From: Antedon mediterranea
Taxonomy: Eukaryota > Echinodermata > Crinoidea > Comatulida > Antedonidae
NCBI RefSeq assembly: GCF_964355755.1
Contig: NC_092674.1
Coordinates: 627,001-687,000, forward strand
Reading direction: 5' to 3'
DNA: 60,000 nt
The position numbers and the translations under genes were made by a program. Shown here piece by piece: positions 53,001-60,000 of this stretch (position 1 is the first letter of the stretch; each line of letters opens with the position of its first letter). The notes beneath the pieces are model-generated. The model was not told the origin of the DNA and made no database searches. It was given only the letters and a program-made list of their open reading frames with translations.

Positions 53001-56000
53001 ATCTATTATTAATCTAAAAATAGTTAAATTGCATTGTGTTTTTGGCTATATCTACAGTATTAATCTAAAAAGATAAATTTTATTTTTGCTACATTTGATA
53101 ATGAATCGAGTAGAAGTGGTATTCAGCAAGTAAAGGCTCTATGTTTTGTCAATTATTAGCTAGACACTAAAATAGACACTAAAATACTAAAATAGACACT
53201 AAAATAGACACTAAAATACTAAAATAGACACTAAAACAGACACTAAAACGGACACTAAAACAGACACTAAAACAGACACTAAAACAGACACTAAAACAGA
53301 CACTAAAATAGACACTAAAACAGACACTAAAATAGACACTAAAACAGACACTAAAATAGACACTAAAATATTATTATTTGACTTTTTTGTATATACTGTA
53401 ATACAGTAGCTAGTAGTAGATTTTTATCAATAATTCAGTATTTCATTTAATTTGCTGGAATTTATTTATACATTGGGAGAACACTGAGCAATTATGTTGC
53501 ATTTTGTTGACTATGTTAGTCTACATTGAGAAAATATTTCCTACTAAAAACCTATAAAATGTAGACAAGTTTTTAGAATAAAATTTGTGTTTTTGCAAAA
53601 AGATAAACTAAACTGACTACCTGTAAATGACACCGTTGGCCATCATCATTTTCAAACTGCTATTAACTTTAGAGTTAGCTAGAGCGTCAAAATCCACATT
53701 TTCATCAAGTTTGCTGGAGATTTTCCTCCAAGAATGTAGGTAAGTCTTGGGGCACTTGGATGGTAAACTTTGAGGCAACTGCATCTTAACAGAGTTCCTG
53801 TATATGGTATTAATATTTGGGGTTTTGTTTCTTAATCTGAAGAAAGAGTCATTAAGTTTGAGAGGATCATCCATTTGATTCCCACCATTGTAACAGAATG
53901 ATGTTGAATCTTTCACCTTGAGGCTATCTTCATTGACATTCTCAAGATTTCTCTGATAAATTGTTGTCGAAGTTGCATCATGACAACTGATATCATCTAC
54001 ATTCAAATCAGAAAGATCAGTTGGATCTGCTGCAGTATATGCAGATACTGTATCTTTGTTTGCTAAGTTTTTCTTTTTGAATTGCATCACAAGTTGCAAG
54101 GGATGTTGCCATGTTATAGGGCAATGCTTAACAGACATGTGCTTAATTATCCATACATAAGCATGCTGAGTAGCAGAACAAGTATGCTTAGATCTAGTTG
54201 AGATAGTCTCACTGGGGCAATCTCCAATCTGAGAACCAACACTGTCTGAATGACTTGCAGTTGAATCATAAAGATGGAATCTTTCACCAGATATTCCAGA
54301 AAGGTTCTCATCACAAACCTTCTTATTCTTACACATGTCACTGACTTTACTAAGATATTCAACGCTAAAGTCTAAATCATTTGAAGCAAGAATGATAGAA
54401 GAACACTCATCAAGGGAACGCAACATTATTCCACCATTGCTAAGAACGTCAATGTACTTCTCATCCAATTCAGCTGACCAATTAACTTCTGTAATATCAG
54501 CATATGTCTTCTAGAAAAGAGAATTTGAACAGATAAAACTACTAAGATAATATCACTGTAGAGAAAGATATTTCTTGCCATTTTAACAAACTATGTATGA
54601 ATTTTTTATCTATCAAAAAAGTAATAGAAATATTATTGATTGATATTGCTAATTGACATAACTAACAACACCTGGATAGCAAGCCCAAGATCATTTTTCA
54701 AAACAAGTCATACAGTGTCAGAAAAACAATAAGGCTAATTTGAATTTTGTGTTTTTATTGATAGTTCCCTTTGTTTTTCCTTTCATATTGATTATCTTGT
54801 TGGCAAGTGCAATAGACTGCTTGGGCTGATGTGGCGTAATTGTAAACATTTTGACAGGCAAACCAAAATCCACCTTTATTATTCAATTATCCATCCCATT
54901 CTCAACTTCAGTTCTGTTATTTTTAATTCTATTTCGAAAACTCAGTCTACGCACATTCAGCGTCTGCATAACCGTTTTTTACGCTACATCAGCCACAACC
55001 AGAATTCTGACTTTCATTTCCATGTCCGATCTCCTGAGTCTCGTAGAACTTTTTTGATCTTGTTTTTTTGTATAAATGTATTAATTCTTTATTTGACTGT
55101 AACTTAGTTAGCAATTTTTATCTTAGAGTCCCTAGTCGTCGTCTTAGAAGAAATACTACTTTTCATATTCCTTTTAGTAGAGTAAATGTTTTAAACAAGC
55201 ACGAATGTGCAATACTCGGGGTACAGCGAAAGAAGCTGTATACAGACGTATACAGTTAGAAAGTAAAGAAAATAGGTTTCGCCAGGGCTCGAACCGGGAC
55301 CTTCTGCGTGTTAAGCAGACTTGACAACCACTACACTACGAAACCTCTTACATTAAAAATGTGGGTTACAGAAAGTTTTTTAATCCATTTAAATTACAAA
55401 TAAATGGTAATAAGCACAAAGCAAAATAAACATGTGTAAAAGTGATAATTACCGATTACACAAAATAAGTATTTTAAAAAATAATAAAAATAAGATATAC
55501 TCTGTATAATTATCATATTGCGTATACAGTACTTTTCACCATAAATTTAAAAAAAAAAGGTTTCGTCCGGGCTCGAACCAGGTACCTTCTGCGTGTTAAG
55601 CAAACGTGATAACCACTACGCCAAGAATCCGCATATAACCATATAACTACAAAACGCTGTGGTGTGTGTCACACATTGTGGCTTCTTAATTAAACAAATT
55701 AATTAACAAAAAATTAAAAATCCGGCTCTATAGCTTTGAGGACATGTCCCTGTAGCATGTTCATGCCAAATCCCAGCTCAATACTATAACGAATAAGGGA
55801 GGAGTAGTACTTTAAAAATCGCACTTTTTACTCAATAGTGTCCAGATGGAGGAAGAGAAGGAGAAAATGAGTAAGTACTAGACTCGGGTACCCCGAGTAA
55901 AAATGGTTTTATTAGTAGATTAAGTCAAACTTACAATTCTTTTACTTTAAGAAACCCTGAGTTAGATATTTTTAGTAATAATTTCCGTAAGTTTCGTAAC

Positions 56001-56438
56001 ATTGTTAGTAGTTTAGTTTAATGTTTGTTATTGTATATGTACGTGTTTGTCTGTGTTCCCTCCTGTAAGTGGTGAACCATGAGCTCACTGTTGGTTGGGA
56101 AATGAATGAATGAATGAATGAATACTTTATCTTACCAAGATGAGATTGGATTCCTGCAACAGGTTACTGGTAACATAAGGATATGAAGCAAAGCGGTTGC
56201 GAATACCAATAACCTGCTGAACTTTGGCTTTGTACTCGCTAGTAACATAAAGTGTTCTCTGCAGAATGGTCCGTCGGTGAAGGTCTAGCAGAGGGTGGTG
56301 ATCAGAAGATGGAGGAGCCTTTTTATGCATAAACGTAGAACCACAAGGTGACACCTCAAGAGCTGATCCATCTTTGTAGCTGCAAACCAAACTGTCATCT
56401 TGAAAGAGCAGCAAGCATGATGGTGACACAGTTTCCAT
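37760..56438 (-). CDS. C5orf34: C5orf34 homologue, multi-exon gene
   Basis: Homologue of human C5orf34, a conserved animal protein of about 640 residues with N- and C-terminal domains of unknown function. Seven exons (56136-56438, 53621-54510, 50461-50667, 48953-49007, 48691-48849, 48112-48224, 47723-47827) join in frame with GT-AG sites, giving 1,832 nt. A terminal exon at 37760-38034 ends in the conserved ALxKTS...GIDDLL motif, and a short candidate exon at 46473-46539 may link them. Recognisable blocks, in order, are DGSALEVSPCGSTF, YADITEVNW, FSVEYLSKVSDM, KHTC...YVWI, IYPGDGSV, GHFTAYSNGQ, ICQIVLPNGQ and SYVSISLEWLERVQ, all in the order of the human protein as I recall it. There is no signal peptide or membrane segment. 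Its role is not established and I assign none. Introns are large and packed with repeats. The 5' untranslated exon lies further right (an AG acceptor is two bases before the ATG). Confidence 0.87.
38291..39145. mobile_element. Large palindromic fold-back element in last intron
   Basis: Arms of about 400 bp are inverted. The left arm starts GGAACGCCGTTTACGCAACA and the right arm ends TGTTGCGTAAACGGCGTTCC. Each arm contains a tandem array of a 14-bp unit (TTTTGAATGAAATG; 38390-38545 and, inverted, 38865-39035). A small centre around 38640-38760 is itself partly inverted (AACAGACCTG / CAGGTCTGTTAG). AATTATT flanks both sides, a possible target duplication. It has no coding capacity; the repetitive open frame at 38292-38582 is an artefact. 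Confidence 0.85.
40074..40541. repeat. 36-bp minisatellite, 13 copies
   Basis: The unit ATGTCTAACATGTGGGCAAC (first 20 bp) + CACGACTTCTGTACTA is repeated 13 times with single-base variants. Because 36 is divisible by three and the unit has no stop in these frames, both strands are open: plus MSNMWATTTSVL repeats, minus MLDISTEVVVAH repeats. Copies 5, 7, 8 and 9 share a C-to-G change. It lies in the last large intron of the C5orf34-like gene and is probably non-coding. Confidence 0.95.
42108..42169 (-). CDS. Candidate first coding exon of an unidentified nested gene
   Basis: An ATG opens MISGKQFAKAVSTVAKSSDG and runs into a good donor, GGCAG|GTAATT. The composition (Ser/Lys/Ala, no Ile/Asn excess) is unlike the surrounding AT-rich DNA. 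No acceptor lies directly upstream, and its phase does not fit the C5orf34-like transcript. I do not recognise the sequence and found no clear next exon. Confidence 0.25.
43222..43341. mobile_element. Family A MITE, copy 3
   Basis: The element runs GCTCTGTCTAAACTATCAAA ... CCCAAATATGGTAGTGATATG ... ATGGGCAAATCACATTTCTTGTTACATAAAGTTTGATAGTGTAGCCTGAGCT. The right flank is TTA, while the left flank is mutated. Confidence 0.75.
46473..46539 (-). CDS. C5orf34: Candidate C5orf34-like exon 8 (end uncertain)
   Basis: After acceptor GGTTGCAG the frame, completed by AG from exon 7, reads S-PMFDIESILPATKAVSCNGVW-stop. It could be an alternative last exon. It could also be internal: donor AATG|GTGTTT would give the phase needed by the exon at 38034, while the stronger-looking GCT|GTGAGT would require one further exon. 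Its FDIESIL motif is coding-like but is not a clear match to the human protein. Confidence 0.45.
47371..47522. mobile_element. Family A MITE, copy 4 (well preserved)
   Basis: The element runs AGCCTTGTCTACAATCAATC ... GTTTGATAGTGTAGACAGAGCT, flanked by TAA on both sides (47368-47370 and 47523-47525). The AAATATGGTAGTGAT motif is duplicated in this copy. Confidence 0.85.
47723..47827 (-). CDS. C5orf34: C5orf34-like coding exon 7
   Basis: The acceptor is TTTTTATATAG and the donor CACAG|GTATGT, phase 2 to 2. It encodes S-YVSISLEWLERVQMTQSYQQQQW..., matching human RYVTTVTSWCRRLTQ and then diverging into a Gln/Asn-rich stretch. Reading past the donor stays open for 36 more codons, but that extension has no counterpart in the family. 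Confidence 0.85.
48112..48224 (-). CDS. C5orf34: C5orf34-like coding exon 6
   Basis: The 113-nt exon has acceptor ATGAATCAACAG and donor TCCAG|GTAGGT, phase 0 to 2. It encodes ELPETRNRCTPNEICQIVLPNGQKHNVSIRNPNAEFS, aligning with human GWCKLTFPDGQEQLIQIEHP. Confidence 0.88.
48595..48693. repeat. 25-bp tandem repeat containing a splice donor, four copies
   Basis: Four near-identical units of GCTGACCCTGAGCATCTTACCCGGA. Read on the minus strand, each unit carries CGG|GTAAGATGC. The first unit overlaps the end of coding exon 5 and supplies its donor; the other three lie in the intron. Confidence 0.95.
48691..48849 (-). CDS. C5orf34: C5orf34-like coding exon 5
   Basis: The exon has 53 codons: TPKAIDREEEWKVFPIEEST...GLGHFTAYSNGQLKIVFTNRTILTMMAPQLR. 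The acceptor is TTGTTTTAG and the donor CGG|GTAAGA, phase 0 on both sides. It matches the human GRFLAYSDDKVHAIFLDG region. The donor is embedded in a 25-bp tandem repeat that copies it three more times downstream. Confidence 0.9.
48953..49007 (-). CDS. C5orf34: C5orf34-like coding exon 4 (55 nt)
   Basis: This microexon has acceptor CCATTTGTAG and donor AAG|GTAAGTT. With the carried AG it reads R-LLDVMLLNTMDPIEICWK, corresponding to the human segment ending YRICCWK. The phase change from 2 to 0 agrees on both sides. Confidence 0.88.
49121..49330. mobile_element. Family A MITE, copy 5, interrupted by a LINE tail
   Basis: The left end is AGCTCTGTCTACACTTACCAAACTTTAGTGACG after a TAA flank. The body resumes at TGACATCATATCACAACCATATTTGTGCACATCACAT after an inserted LINE tail (about 49196-49285). 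The right terminus is not recognisable. Confidence 0.65.
49196..49285 (+). mobile_element. LINE 3' UTR fragment nested in MITE
   Basis: The segment CGAGGGCCCTTAATGATCAGATC...GGATAGGCTACCCTCATTAAAGATGGTAATAAATAAATG is the short 3' UTR and AAT-rich tail type seen in RTE/CR1-like elements. It resembles the tail at 16374-16440. Confidence 0.6.
50461..50667 (-). CDS. C5orf34: C5orf34-like coding exon 3
   Basis: The 207-nt exon runs from acceptor ATTATTCCAG to donor TCTAG|GTACAC, phase 2 in and 2 out. It encodes SSEIYPGDGSVITLTDSRGQ...MIPGSHQSMLIRMVKKAS, aligning with IEIYSGDGSVF and GSLIKQATR of the human protein. This is the start of the C-terminal conserved domain. Confidence 0.9.
51881..51995 (+). 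mobile_element. Truncated retroelement 3' end
   Basis: CTGGAGGACCAAACTTAAAG.CTTGG...GCGTCCTCTCACACAATATTGTATT...ATTGTGTGAAACTTGAAA is the second copy of the segment at 3618-3722. Confidence 0.55.
53161..53370. repeat. 12-bp tandem repeat, about 17 copies
   Basis: The unit is GACACTAAAA(T/C)A, with alternating T and C variants and two short CTAAAATA slips near the left end. It lies 250 bp from coding exon 2. Confidence 0.95.
53621..54510 (-). CDS. C5orf34: C5orf34-like coding exon 2
   Basis: This is an 890-nt exon. The acceptor is TTTTCTAG (54518-54511), and it starts AAG ACA TAT (KTYADITEVNWSAE) in phase 0. It ends GTC ATT TAC AG|GTAGTC in phase 2. It holds the KHTC..TQHAYVWIIKHMSVKHCPITWQHPL block, equivalent to the Cys/Trp block of the human protein, and ends NGVIYR like human KGVTYR. 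The middle is a low-conservation Ser/Asp-rich linker. Confidence 0.92.
55275..55345 (-). tRNA. tRNA-Val(AAC)-like sequence, probably degenerate
   Basis: On the minus strand it runs GGTTTCGTAGTGTAGTGGTT ... CTGCTTAACACGCAG ... GGTTCGAGCC ... CGAAACC. The acceptor stem has seven pairs (GGTTTCG/CGAAACC), the anticodon loop TTAACAC reads AAC, and A and B boxes are present. Defects are G in place of conserved A21, a G-A mismatch in the D stem, one T-stem mismatch, and a length of 71 nt, one short of the second copy. It could be a tRNA pseudogene or the head of a tRNA-derived element. Confidence 0.6.
55559..55630 (-). tRNA. Second tRNA-Val(AAC)-like sequence, degenerate
   Basis: On the minus strand it runs GGATTCTTGGCGTAGTGGTT ... 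TTTGCTTAACACGCAGA ... GGTTCGAGCC ... CGAAACC. The anticodon AAC is kept, but the acceptor stem has two mismatches and the D and T stems are weakened. It lies 284 bp from the first copy in the same orientation, so the pair probably arose by duplication. Confidence 0.5.
56136..56438 (-). CDS. C5orf34: C5orf34-like coding exon 1
   Basis: There are 101 codons from ATG (56438) to ...SNLIL, with donor TTG|GTAAGA in phase 0. The acceptor TTTACTATAG at 56450-56441 leaves only AG before the ATG. METVSP...LLLFQDDSLVCSYKDGSALE aligns with the human N-terminus (MILYEDDSVQVQYVDGS), which fixes the start. The upstream ATG in the same open frame lies in the intron and would add residues absent from the family. 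Confidence 0.9.
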
Positions 56439-56815
56439 CTCTATAGTAAATAAAATATCTAAACCCAACAATATTGGTATTGGAAACAATAAGTTGGTAG
56501 TCATTGAAGTACAAAATTAGCCAAGCCCTACCTACAATGAATATACTATACTTTAAATAGTCTAATCTAGTCTTGGTTGGTATGTAGGCCTAGAAGTAGT
56601 AGTAGGGGCCTGTGCTTAGCTAGTACTAGTCCTACTAGTACTACTTGCTTAGCAGGAATAGTCTATAGCCCTATAGTTATGCCATAATGGGTAGGCCTAT
56701 TTATTCTACCTCACTACCTATATATAGGCTAGGCTACTAAAACATACTACTCTACTACTACTACTACTACTACTACTAGTAGTAGTAGGCCTTAGTTTAG
56801 TAGTAGCCTACTAGG

Positions 56816-58681
56816 TGTCAGATGAAATCGGTCGCGTCTGAAATCGGTCGCGATAAAATCAACTTCCGGTATTTTGTATGGCGCGCCGCTAGAGCTATAC
56901 GTTTAATGATATCGGTCGCGTTTGAAATCGGTCGCGCTATTTTGCATGGGACTCACTAGATACATTTTGAATATAGAATTTCTAATACTATTAACAATTT
57001 TTTTACCTCGATCGATAATTTTTTTAGTACAGTAAATATAAATATTTATCTCGTTATTTATAAATAATTTGTGTTTTCATTTTATCTTACAGGTGTCAAT
57101 GAATAATTGTAATGTGTTCGTTTAGAAAATCGTTTTTAAAAGTGTTATTGAATATTGTTTAAGTTTTTGAAAAGATTAGATGCCACTGTTTAAAGTTTTA
57201 AAAATGTTGAAATAATTTAATATTAAACAAGTAGACGCGCCTATCGCGTATTTTTTAATCGCAGTTAATTACGAAACTAGTTATACCTGCAAGTGGATAC
57301 CAGCTCAATGAGGTTTATGCAATAAAGGAAGATGATGTATGACGATGATTGTTACGTTCGATATCCGCCACTCTTACATGAGCATGGTTTTAGGATAATA
57401 CTAATAAAATAATATGCCGTTATAAATCAATCTACCGGGCCTATACAGTAGGACTATGCAGTATGCTGTACAATGATAGGCCTAGATGCGAGAATAATAA
57501 TGGATGGATATTAAAACTTAAAGATTCTCAAAGAGGTAATCTTGCACTGATATTTAAACATTTAGATTTACGAATGGCGTACGGATGTGAGACACTGAGT
57601 GGTACTTAATTATTTACATTAAGTGATTTATAAATGAAGAAATCAAAGATATTCAAAATAAAAACTATAGTATCACCGACGTATATACGTAAATTATATA
57701 CATCGTTTCACCATGGAACTATGTTTCACAAAAACACATGCAGGCCTAGATGTTTCAAACGTATGGTTATTAGTAATAGGCCTATACGTCATCTTTACAT
57801 GGCCATGGACAACGATCGTACGTGTTTTGACACATTAGTGCGTGTTTTTTTTAAAGGTAATCCCCGTCAGCAAAATAACGTGCAGTTAACGTCTGCACGA
57901 TCATAGAAGGCGCATCCACGATATGGCCTATTTCGGGGTTTATTTCAGTAACTCGTCTTTTAACGATCCGCATATAATAATCATTTTTACTAGAAACTAT
58001 TTTAGGCCTAAACATTAGAAATAAAAATATACACGTGATTTTCCTCAACAATAATTTTTATAGGCCTATACTTAATCCTACATAACGTACGGACATAAAT
58101 AAAATAGAGATTAAAATAAGGTGGTCCAATATATAGATATAATATCTGCCACATTATGCATAAGTATAAAAATGGATAGTACGCTGGCTTTACGGGCTAT
58201 ACATTGTAACATTTATTGTTTTTAAATAAATTGTTCTCTTTTACGTAATTGTTTGCATAATATTAATAAAAGACACAGACGTATATTCTCTATACAGTAT
58301 AATATATTAATTACAGTACATAATAAAATAGAGGTAAATTATTATATTATGCCTAATAAAATATTTAAACATGTTTAGAAATGGCCATTTTGAAAAGACA
58401 CAGTCCTTCTCAGAGACCTGTAAAATAAAAAAAATGATTGATAATAAATATTTATTAACCAAATAAAAAATATCCACATAAATAATCTGGTTCATAAAAA
58501 ATATCAATTAAATCTAGACTATATAAACGAAGAAAATGTAAATCCCGCTAGCATGCATCTCGTTCCATACAAAATAGCGCGACCGATTTCAAACGCGACC
58601 GATTTCAAACGTATAGCTCTAGCGGCGCGCCATACAAAATACGGGAAGTTGATTTTTTCGCGACCGATTTCATCGTAAACC
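56816..58681. mobile_element. Long-TIR (Mutator-like) element, about 1.87 kb
   Basis: TIRs of about 120 bp contain the repeated motif TGAAATCGGTCGCG (or ATATCGGTCGCG), plus CTTCC(G/C)GTATTTTGTATGGCGCGCCGCTAGAGC. The left copy is at 56820-56950 and the right, inverted, at 58555-58676. The 10-bp direct repeat GCCTACTAGG flanks the element (56806-56815 and 58682-58691). The interior is AT-rich; the 90-codon frame at 57634-57906 has no recognisable transposase signature. It is probably non-autonomous. Confidence 0.85.
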
Positions 58682-58863
58682 GCCTACTAGGGCCTACTAA
58701 TAAATACTATGGCCTATGTAAGTTTTTGAAAGTTATACTATAAAGAGAATACTCTAGTCTAGTACAGTACAGTACTAGGTAGGAGGCCTACCAATAATAA
58801 CAATATGAATCAGTGCATACTCTACTAGGCCCTAGGCCTAGTACTGCTAGCGTCCTAACGTAC

Positions 58864-58930
58864 CTGCTGTGAGTGCAGTTACAGTAGGTTGTGTTTTGGT
58901 ACGCTGCACTAAAAACACGTGGCGCTGGGT
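58864..58930 (-). promoter_or_regulatory. Candidate 5' untranslated exon/promoter of the C5orf34-like gene
   Basis: Coding exon 1 is preceded by an acceptor two bases before its ATG, so an upstream non-coding exon is required. The best donor on the minus strand in the available sequence is CACAGCAG|GTACGT (exon side ends at 58864). It is preceded by GC-richer DNA with a CACGTG box (about 58917). If correct, the long-TIR element lies in the first intron. This is position and motif evidence only. Confidence 0.3.
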
Positions 58931-58941
58931 AGTAACAAAGT

Positions 58942-59070
58942 GCGAGGCAGCGAGGCACGCGAGGCAGGGAAGGCATGCGAGGCAAGTCAGAAATTTTTGC
59001 GAGGCATCGTTTTACCATCATCAAAAAATGCGAGGCATCATTTTATCATTTCTCAAAATTGCAAGGCAGG
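58942..59070. repeat. GCGAGGCA repeat cluster
   Basis: Eight copies of (T)GC(G/A)AGGCA lie at irregular spacing, including a longer direct repeat (GCGAGGCATC.TTTTA.CAT). It sits directly left of the long-TIR element at 59112. Confidence 0.8.
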
Positions 59071-59111
59071 AAATCACCGAAATTGAAGTAGCCTAGGCCT
59101 AGGCCCGCTAG

Positions 59112-59940
59112 GCTAGTTTCCTTTTGCACCTGCCTTGTATTTTAACCAACTTTATCCTGAATACCACAGCTTAGAATTAGTAGGCCTACTTTAATGAAGA
59201 AAAATCACATAAAAGTAACAATAAATCCATTAAATTGGTGATTTTACAGACGTTGTTTTTCTCGCATTTCGCACACTCAATGTTCAATATTTTGGTTTCT
59301 ATGGAACGCCAAAAGAGCAAAATTAATTAGAGGGCTAAAAACTCTGTAGAATCCATTTATATTTAACGCATTATTTGGTGAAAATCAAGTACAATTTCAA
59401 TAGATTTTGTCACTGTCAGTAAGGAAAAATGTTACTGTTGATAATGTACACGGTTTCGTTAACCTTTTAAAGAATAAAATAGAAAAAATTCATCATAATA
59501 TCCTTAGTAGGATGCCCTAGGTCTAGACTAGGTAGTTAGTGATGTTGATTTAGGATCGATTATTATTCTTTGAAAACAGAACAGTATCAGCAGTAACATA
59601 TTACAGCATTTTTATTGACAAATTAACAAATATATTGAAATAAATTTTCACCAATAAATGCATGAGAAATTGACGCATTCCACTGAGTTTTAGTCCTCTA
59701 TTATCGTTGCTCTTTTGGCGCTCCATAGAAACAAAAATATTGAACATTGAATAAGTGAAATTCGCGAACAGTGTGCGAGAAACACGCCTGTAAAATCATT
59801 AATTTAAGGATTTATTTGTTACTTTTTATGTGATTCTTTCATTAAAGTACTCATGAGGTATACTTCTAAGGTGTGGTATTCACACGATAAAGTTAGTTAT
59901 CAAATTTGGAGTAAAAATACAAGCGAAGGAAACTAGCGCC
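59112..59940. mobile_element. Long-TIR element related to 24797-25866
   Basis: Inverted ends are GGCTAGTTTCCTT...TTGTATTTTAAC and TACAAGCGAAGGAAACTAGCGCC. Inner arms TAAATCCATTAAATTGGTGATTTTACAG and GTTTCTATGGAACGCCAAAAGAGC are mirrored at 59712-59835. The inner arms are the same family as the element at 24797, but the outer termini differ. No target duplication is visible. Confidence 0.75.
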
Positions 59941-60000
59941 AGGTTTATTAGTACGTACATGGACAACAATAAATAAAAATCGTTCGTAATATACCTAGCT

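Larger units (their letters stand above)
50670..53620 (-). other. Intron 2 of the C5orf34-like gene
   Basis: AT-rich intron containing the retroelement tail at 51.9 kb, a CTCCCAGCAG..CTCTTGGGAG hairpin at about 52379-52410, and the 12-bp tandem repeat listed next. No other coding material was recognised. Confidence 0.6.
55214..55898. mobile_element. Insert with 11-bp inverted ends, splitting the LINE
   Basis: The ends are ACTCGGGGTAC (55214-55224) and GTACCCCGAGT (55888-55898), exact inverses. LINE coding sequence stops just left of it and resumes just right of it in the correct order, so it arrived after the LINE. The insert contains two tRNA-Val-like sequences. I do not recognise the element type, and the exact target duplication is unclear. 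Confidence 0.6.
54800..56122 (+). pseudogene. Interrupted, 5'-truncated LINE in intron 1
   Basis: The plus strand encodes the end of a non-LTR reverse transcriptase: KCNRLLGLMWRNCKHFD, then IHLYYSIIHPILNFSSVIFN and IQRLHNRFLRYIS. After a frameshift at a T run (about 55060) it continues LYKCINSLFDCNL...RVPSRRLRRNTTFHIPFSRVNVL. The last part (QTYNSFTLRNPELDIFSNNFR...SSLV-stop, ending about 56021) lies beyond a 685-bp insert. A short 3' UTR and an (AATG)n tail at 56100-56122 follow. Catalytic motifs are absent, so it is inactive. Confidence 0.88.

Noticed and set aside
54147-54362. 71-codon frame overlapping C5orf34-like exon 2
   Set aside because: Shadow of the real exon in another frame.

Overview
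This is an AT-rich, gene-poor stretch of an invertebrate animal genome. Genes are split by GT-AG introns, there is no bacterial-style gene packing, and repeats are abundant. An echinoderm is the best guess. The gene at the left edge encodes a secreted precursor of small amidated peptides resembling SALMFamides, a neuropeptide family described from echinoderms. The very frequent TAGGCCTA-type words and the non-LTR retrotransposon tails fit an echinoderm but do not prove it. I cannot settle the class.

Two protein-coding genes are well supported, both on the minus strand and neither visible as a single long ORF. (1) Positions 1-1235 hold the first two coding exons of a neuropeptide precursor. 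It has a signal peptide, one peptide ending HRGLYF-amide, and at least five 9-residue peptides of the form (N/D)Px(L/F)Sx(L/F/Y)ML-amide separated by GKR sites. The gene runs off the left edge. (2) Positions 37760-56438 hold a homologue of human C5orf34. Seven coding exons join in frame with consensus splice sites. A terminal exon at 37760-38034 matches the conserved C-terminus, and a short candidate exon at 46.5 kb could link them.

Layout: 1-1.2 kb neuropeptide gene; 1.2-31 kb non-coding DNA (5' side of that gene) with MITEs, a truncated LINE, tandem repeats and two fold-back elements at 23.4-25.9 kb; 31.8 kb an isolated unidentified coding-like ORF; 32-37.7 kb mostly unique AT-rich DNA; 37.8-56.4 kb the C5orf34-like gene, whose introns carry a large palindromic element, a 36-bp minisatellite, MITEs, tandem repeats and a LINE interrupted by an insert with two tRNA-Val-like sequences; 56.8-60 kb two more long-TIR elements, one of which may lie in the first intron of the C5orf34-like gene.

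The mobile DNA is informative in detail. Three long-terminal-inverted-repeat elements have clear 9-10 bp target-site duplications, pointing to Mutator-like transposition. One MITE family has 3-bp TTA/TAA duplications, pointing to PIF/Harbinger. LINE 3' tails have inserted inside two of those MITEs.

All product names rest on reading translated sequence and recalled family features. No database search was run.
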